In this document: positions 56,900 through 64,000 of the stretch, in pieces | How positions within the stretch are numbered: the stretch's first letter is position 1 | How the letters are laid out: each line of letters starts with the position of its first letter | Assembly (NCBI RefSeq): GCF_037975245.1 | Contig: NC_092561.1 | Location: forward strand, 3,455,001-3,519,000 | Direction: 5' to 3' | Source: Apostichopus japonicus | Lineage: Eukaryota; Echinodermata; Holothuroidea; Aspidochirotida; Stichopodidae | DNA: 64,000 bases | Position numbers and translations under genes: made by a program | The notes under the pieces: model-generated | Told to the model about the DNA's origin: nothing | Databases searched by the model: none | Seen by the model: only the letters and a program-made list of their open reading frames with translations

Positions 56900-59800
56900 C
56901 CAATATCTTTGGAGTAAAGCAGGACAGAGAGCAGGCAGATATATACTTAATCTCATACAGAAGAAACCATCTCAATGTTTCAATTTTTAATTAACCAGAA
57001 AGTTTTAGTGACATGAACTTGGATTACCAAAATCTAAAGAGAAAAGAATGAACTTATTTGAAAAGGATTTTGATACTGCAAAGTGTCTGCTCTATCCAAA
57101 ACCAAACAATGTGGAGAATAAGCTGTCTTTAGCACCTTATTTCTGTCTTATCCTGTGAAAAGTTTTGTGTTAACAGCACCAAGAATTTGGATTAATTACC
57201 TTTGAAAAAATTAAATAATATATCTCTTTTTGTTTGAAAGGAGAAGTACAAACAGCTTGCTGCTTGTCTATTTCAGTTAGGAATGTTCTGTGAGGAAGTT
57301 TGAGATCTCTCAAAGTTCGCTCAAAACACATGAGGTATTTTATCTCTGTTCATTATTGGATACCTCAGATTGCCATCCAAGAAGACTGGAGTAAGAGCCC
57401 ACAGGACTTAGTGAAGATATTGCTATTTTGCCTACATTCTGGTATACCTGAAGTAAATGCCCCCCCCCCCCCAAGAAAAAAATTGTTACAAAAGGTATTT
57501 TCTCAGTTTAAATTTTGTTTTTCATAGTCACGTTTTTTTTCATATCATTCAAATTCAAATGCAATTATTTCTGTAATTTATGCAATAAAACGCAATACTA
57601 AAAATAACATGTACTGTAAATAATGAATTCATTGCAGTAGCAATTAGCAGATCTGCTAAGAAAAAATGAATAAATTTACATATGTGTATACGCAAGATAT
57701 TATATTATAGCTAACTTTATAACTCTAGTCACAAATAGCTTCTAAAATTGCTTTGAATCAACATTAAAATGAATTCAATTTTCATTTGAATCATCTTATT
57801 TTGTTTGACAAACATCCTGATAGGATATTAACAGATACTAGTTATGGTATTGCTATGTACTGGTTAGGTTTAAGTCATATAGACATACAGGTAGGTGGTT
57901 TGAAATGTCATTACTTGGTCAAATCATGTGTTGTAAGCAGCACTTAAAGTGGTTAACCAATTAACTTGTTCAACAATGATATGTGTTAATCATGTTGTGA
58001 AAGTTTGTGTGTAACAACATCTTTATATTACCACCCATAGAGTAGGATGCTCACCAAAGTTGGTTTATGGTAACCTAATTTGTCAACGGAGAAACTTTGG
58101 GGACAAAGTTCTGATGCAAAGGATGTGCTTTGAATGACTCTTGATGATGCCGTCCCATAGAATTGTTTGATCAGGCACAGTAAGAGAATGTGAAGTTAGT
58201 ACTTAATCTAGTCAAACCTGAACAATTACACACTTTGCACTGGTCTGTCTTCATCAATACAGCTTCCTGTTTGACCTTAGAAGTATTCCAAGTATTCCTT
58301 GTACATATTGCTCAAGTTGAAGGTCAAATACGTCACAAGTCATTTTTGTTATCAAATATACAGAGGAAGAAAAAAATTACCAATTTTCTGATTTGCTATT
58401 TTCAGTTGGTTTCTAATAATATGAACCAATTTTTGGGTGTTAAAATTTGTCTATGATTTCAATTCAGTCTGCAATTAGGTCTCGCATAACTCAAATCGCT
58501 ATAATATAACATTACATACATCCATGACTTGGATGACAATGAATATTGCAATCATTTAATTATTAAATACTCAGATATGTTTTTCATATTCTTTTTTTTC
58601 CCGTCCTTTTTTCATATTTTGCTTAAATATATATCAATGATCCAGTTGGAAGACTTTAAATTCCTACTTGTCTTTCCCAGCAATATGTAAAATTATTCAG
58701 AAGTAATTATACAACAAAATAATTATGCGACACAACAATTTTGAATGCTATATATATTAATGAATCATATATGTTATATTTTGTCAAATTTATAGATAAA
58801 TAAAAACTTTCCAATCCTTGATGAAATTCCACATCAGTAAGTCCAGATTTACATGATCAATAAATCAACAATGTGAAAAGGATATGATCAGTATATAATT
58901 CACTTTATTTTTCTAATTTTCTTTCCAAAATTTTATTCATCTACATGTCTCTTTATATAGATACCATTTTATAAATCGTACGAAATAACCTTCGTTTTGT
59001 TTCACCTGTGAAAAGTTTTCGAATTTAATAAAGAAAAACAATTGACAGTAATTTCTAAATCTGCTTTCAAATCAAAGTAATAGATTTCTCCTTTAAGCTT
59101 TTCATCATGGATGAAAGTTTGTGTCCAGAAATTATTGATTTCTCTAGCCCAGCTGAATATTCATGCAGTGCATTTAAATTAGTCACATGACATCTCAGTT
59201 CTGGTCACATCCTTCTTTCATAATTGTGTTTATTGCTGTTCAACACGTTTACATGTATTATTAACTTTTGTCAGATAAACAAGTGTAATAAATTCGTGCG
59301 AATTTAAGGGACTTTTTAAGAAAAGTCACACAGGAGAGAAACAAGGGCACAAAAAAACGAACCGACTGATCAGCTCTCAAAGCCAGTCCCCTTGCATCGA
59401 GACTGAATAGGCTTTTTGGGGCTTTTTTGTAAGATTTAACGAAAGGAATTGAATTTCAAGTAGTATGGCGAGTAAGACGGATTTATTCATTGCTATGTTT
59501 AATATATTCTAGAAATCTGAAATCTTCACTTGAGGCTTCTGTTTGTGAAATGAAAATTATATTTGAGAACTTTCAGTCATGGAATGGATTTTTTCAACCA
59601 TGACCTTCACTTCATGATGATAAATAAAACACTCCTAGATCCATCGAAATGTAATTATCTTTTTCTTTTTGTGTGTTACTTCCGTGCACCCTTATGTATG
59701 AAGACTATTATATCTAATTTGGTGTTTAGCTGTCGCACCACAATTAATTGCTCCATTGACACGTCACTTTGCAAGGCCTAGCATATTATACCTGATGGTT

Positions 59801-62530
59801 TCGGATATAACAGTGCATTACGTTTTTGCCACCATGATCGTCTAGATTTTCATGCGCCTCAGAACTTCCGAACCTCTCTGCCAGCTCTCGCTGCGGAATC
59901 TGCCTGGTTCACCCAGGATTTTCTAGAAACGCCTTAAATTTCAATCCTCCAGATTTTTAGAACATTAGCATAAAGCATCAAAAAGAATAATAATTGAGAA
60001 AAAAAATGCCAAAGAAGTCATTTCAGCCTAGGTCCAGTATAGCACTATATACCGAGGATGGTTGACATTCAGGCGGGACGTACACAACAGTAGCTTGTGC
60101 TATGATACCTATATAGGGGATAAACAGAGCGTTTAATAATCCCAGCCCAGCAGGCTGTTGACTGATTATGAATAATCTGGTTCAGTGGATATTTGATATG
60201 TGGCGAAAGTATCTCTACATTTGTGGACCACACGTTTACGTTTGACTGAAGTTATCTCATAAATTGTGTTGAGAAATATGATGAGTAAATTAATCTTCGT
60301 AGATATCACTGAAAATAGTCAATATACCTACTGTAGGCCATATGCATTACTGACGTCATGCACCTGGGATCTCAAGGTTAACCGTGTGCTAAATTTGAAT
60401 ATAATCTAAACAACAGCTTCAGTTTTGCCAGATCGATATGGTAAATAAGTTTACAAGCCTAAGTAAGTCAGCTTATGCCCTTTTTGTCGAAGAATTAAAA
60501 TTCAAGTAGCCTAATCGTAAAGACAGTGTGAGTGGTGTCCATGGAAACCGCCGAGGAGTTAGGATAGGAATAATAAGGTAGTAAAGTGAACTGTTATCCA
60601 TAGACAACGTGGGAAGCCATACAGCCTATACAGGGACAAGGAAGTTGCTTACTTCGCACTGGTAGGCTATGTTTAAATTTCATGGAGTTGTATATGCCTA
60701 TACATACAACAAATTAACTATTTGATTAACGAGACAAGCCTTATAGACGCCATAACGTATCATTTTCGCTATTTGATTTGCTGTTGTCGATTTACGTCAC
60801 AGTTTTTTTTTTTACCTTTCTGTACTATTTATTTTGCGGTTCTATTTCACGTCTCAATCGGATGTGACGCTCACATAACACCATTTCACGCTGAGTTACA
60901 CATTGGTCATTCCCCTTAACCTCTGATTACAGACAGATCGTGCATACAGTGGGGGGTTATGTTATGATAAAGAAAATATCTTAATAAAATGGGAGTTTTC
61001 TTTTCATAATTTCATACAAAACAGCAGCTGCAGTGACTCAATTTGGAAGGATACCATTACGACTATAATCCCGGGAAATGACTTGATAAGCTCAGACAGC
61101 CTCCAGTGATTCATTGGTTGATTTAAACATGAAATATTTCAAAATCATATCTTTTTAGTAATTGTTTTACAACATTTTAAGTTATCATTATTAATTGTCC
61201 CTTTTACCAGTGGAAACGCATACTACTGTTTACAATTATTGTTTCAATCATCAACCGTTGAGAACAGCAAGCTATCTCCATATCAGCCTACCAGGCCTAG
61301 TTAAGGAGCGCCGTTTGCAGAAGTTTATATGATCAATGCCATGAAGTTTGACTAAAATGACTGCGTTACTTAGCGAACATATTTAGATCCATTGGGGCCT
61401 TGCTTGAACATTGGAAGCCGGGCAGCTTTTTCGGATTTGTGGTCAGCAATTACAAATCCGTTAATTATCATTCAAATCAATTAAATATGTACAAAATAAT
61501 AACAAAAAAAATTAAACCATAACTTTTGATTAAATATTCCATTCTATTTTAATATTTCATCGCGTTGTCACATTTTTCATAATAATATTAATCACAGTAA
61601 AATTTAAAAATGAACAATATTCGCTCAAATTCACATTTTAGAAGAAAAAAGGCTCGATTCAAGACGTTATAACTTTCACATAATAAGTATCACTGACTTA
61701 CAACTCTTCTTACAATAAACATGGTTATAATTTGATACGCAGTATTTAACAACATATGATGAGGAATTTTTGGTTTCAGGAGCAGATCATACTTCTACCA
61801 GTCCACTGATCCAATCAGTGAAGTTTGGGACCCTGAAAACAAATCGGCGCATTTGGCACCTCGGACGAAACTAGTATATTTCCCAATAAATAGGAAATCG
61901 ACGCCTTCATCACCTATACGTAAACCTGACTAAACTTCCGGGATCTCTTACCCAGCGGCGTACTTGTTCCACCCAGTGAGACCGGGTTCGTTTACACCGT
62001 ACGGTTGCACTTCCACTAAAAACGAAATTAACATACCACATATTATCATAACATAGAACTGATTACAAAATACATTGTGGTACTTCTCATTTATTTACCT
62101 AAAAAGGACCATTTCTGATTTATGAAAAGAGGCAGGTTATTTTACCAAAGCTATATATATGGGACATGTGTGCAGGACTGTATAACTGTAGTGCATATCT
62201 AGATACATTGGCAGAGAAATTTGAAAACGCTAGAATATAAACCCGATGTGAACACCAGAGGTTATCAGTGTCTATATACCACATATATAACAACAATACT
62301 TTTCACTGTATGATAACCAGACAGTCATACACTTATGACGTAATACCACATATGTTGTCACCCTGTATTTGACCAAAGTGTTGAAGGGTCCTTCCCACCT
62401 CTCTGTTTTCGTCTGGCTTCTTTACCTTCGAACTCTACCCCCCCCCCCCCTTTAGTGGGCATCTCAGTCACTTCCGCGGTCGCGTATAAGCTTATCATTG
62501 TAGGCGACACATTATCCTGGAGTGTGTCTT
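56900..62530. other. Intergenic, no supported gene
   Basis: Only short, domain-free frames on either strand, plus a C homopolymer near 57461. I found no exon, transposon end or repeat that I can defend. Confidence 0.4.
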
Positions 62531-62532
62531 AT

Positions 62533-62559
62533 CAGGGAGTTGTTATGGACAACTCCCTG
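62533..62559. repeat. Small perfect hairpin (11-bp stem)
   Basis: CAGGGAGTTGT, five-base loop, ACAACTCCCTG. It could be the tip of a decayed foldback element. Confidence 0.8.
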
Positions 62560-64000
62560 GTCTAATCCAGCAGTTAGTCAACCATATAGGGAAGAAAGAA
62601 ATTACAATGCCAAATATAAAGATATCATCACATGAATCTTGACTTTACTATAAGAAAAAAACTACGGAACAGAATTGAGAATGACGAGGCCAATTCCCTG
62701 TCGAATAAACTATGTTTCTGTTATGTAATTGTGGAGAGGCATGCAGTGATAATTGCCTTTACAAACCGACTTCGGTTTAATTTATAAATCTTGCAATTTC
62801 CTTAGCTATGATGTCATGATCACGTTTATTGTCGGTGCTATTAGTTGGTTTCGTTAGCTTTGTAAGCGCGCGTGTTACTGCCTTTATATTTTCTTAAATG
62901 CACAAAATATTAATATTATTCTAATACGGTAGCATATCCTGTGTGACGTGCTTTCATATCTCGCAGTCTGTACCGTTTCTTCTCTTAAATATTTCCACTT
63001 TGTGCATGTGTGTGGTCACCGAGGGGGGGGGAGTGGGTCTTTTAGTGACAAGTGCCAACCCCACACCCTCCCCGCCCACCCGAAAAAATTCCTTCTAAGT
63101 GTCTTACACTTTACACATGCGCGCACGCTAAGTCCGTCTTGCACAATGTCAACATTAAAACTTGAACCACACAGTTGTAATTAAAATTACGGATACGATA
63201 GCACCATTTTGCATCTGACCCGCCCACCCCATCGAATTCTTAAAGATGCGAGGACATCTTTTCATTTCGCACCATCCCTAGGACGGGCATGCGACAACAT
63301 CACCACCCCACCCCCCCCCCCCAAAAAATAGTAATAATCATAATCATAATAAAAATAATAGAACAGAAGTAAATTATAAGGCAGCAGCCTAATATGCCTT
63401 GATCATTATAATACAGAAGTGAACGCGTCGTTTACGACTGCTGATGTAGGTTACATTAAAATCTGATTTGAAGGACCTGTCATTTGTGTATATTAGTGTT
63501 TGTAAGTATACGTATACCAACCATATGTATGATACATACACGTAATAGGTGTACCAGGCTCAATTTGGTTTCCCTGACGTTTTCAAAATGCGTAATAAGT
63601 ATAAGTTCTCGTTGTCCTTTTATCATAGCAGTAAAGGTTATGTAAACAGGTAGATATCCAAACCGTATTTGATCATTTCCTTAACTCTGATTGTTTTGTC
63701 TGTATTATTTTCTTTTCATTCTTCTGACGTTTTGAAAGAAATTGTCGGTAGTTTTTTCCTCTTTTTCTAACCTTTCGAAAGGAAACCACAATAATGAATG
63801 ACATAAACATATTGACAAACAAATAGTAGTAAGAATGCACATGAATATGAACGCATCAAATATAATGAGATTTACGTATATACACCACCTACACACAAGG
63901 TGGGTTGGCTTCCTGCAATATGTTCCGGTTGGATTCAAACGTCAAAAAGGGAATTTCTTAGAATACAATGGAACACTAGTTGGTAAGTTAATCCATGTTA
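62560..64000. other. Intergenic, no supported gene
   Basis: Several G- or C-rich homopolymer runs (near 63022 and 63308) and a TAA/ATA-rich stretch near 63330. Nothing gene-like is seen. Confidence 0.4.

Overview
The window is eukaryotic nuclear DNA. It is AT-rich and intron-rich, with canonical GT-AG splice sites and a heavy load of transposons and tandem repeats. The three protein-coding genes and the repeat types (tRNA-derived SINEs, CR1/Jockey-like LINE remnants, hAT MITEs, long palindromic elements, minisatellites) suit a marine invertebrate deuterostome. An echinoderm such as a sea cucumber is my best guess, but that is inference and not something I could test.

Region 1 (1-5000) is dominated by a palindromic transposon nested inside a relative of the same family. 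Region 2 (about 5000-16500, + strand) holds a large GTPase of the GVIN/VLIG family, normally interferon-induced in vertebrates. It has an N-terminal death effector domain supplied by a separate small exon, and one giant 4.8-kb exon for the GTPase. A possible TATA promoter and non-coding first exon lie upstream. Its first introns contain a LINE remnant, a hAT-like remnant and a 968-bp element with 89-bp inverted repeats and a 9-bp target duplication. Region 3 (16.5-22.7 kb) shows no gene I can support.

Region 4 (22.7-25.2 kb, - strand) is a complete two-exon sodium-coupled SLC5-family transporter of the SMCT/SMVT type (595 aa). A broken partial duplicate of its second exon lies about 3.1 kb upstream of its start codon, on the same strand. 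Region 5 (25.2-32.8 kb) holds SINE copies, a possible LINE tail, a strong hairpin and otherwise featureless DNA.

Region 6 (32.88-56.9 kb, + strand) is a nine-exon aldo-keto reductase gene (318 aa, complete catalytic tetrad). Its 12-kb intron 2 is a repeat depot: a 58-bp tandem array broken by nested insertions, two hAT MITEs with perfect 8-bp target duplications, a 2.9-kb element carrying eight copies of a 15-bp motif in its arms and a 250-bp satellite in its middle, SINEs and a purine-rich satellite. Intron 6 holds a dead LINE. Intron 7 holds a candidate alternative last exon. Intron 8 holds a SINE and a 44-bp minisatellite. Region 7 (57-64 kb) shows nothing I can name.

The three genes have no evident functional link: one is a putative innate-immune GTPase, one a plasma-membrane solute carrier, and one an NADPH-dependent cytosolic reductase. 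All gene models are read by eye from splice-site phase and family resemblance, without transcripts or database searches.
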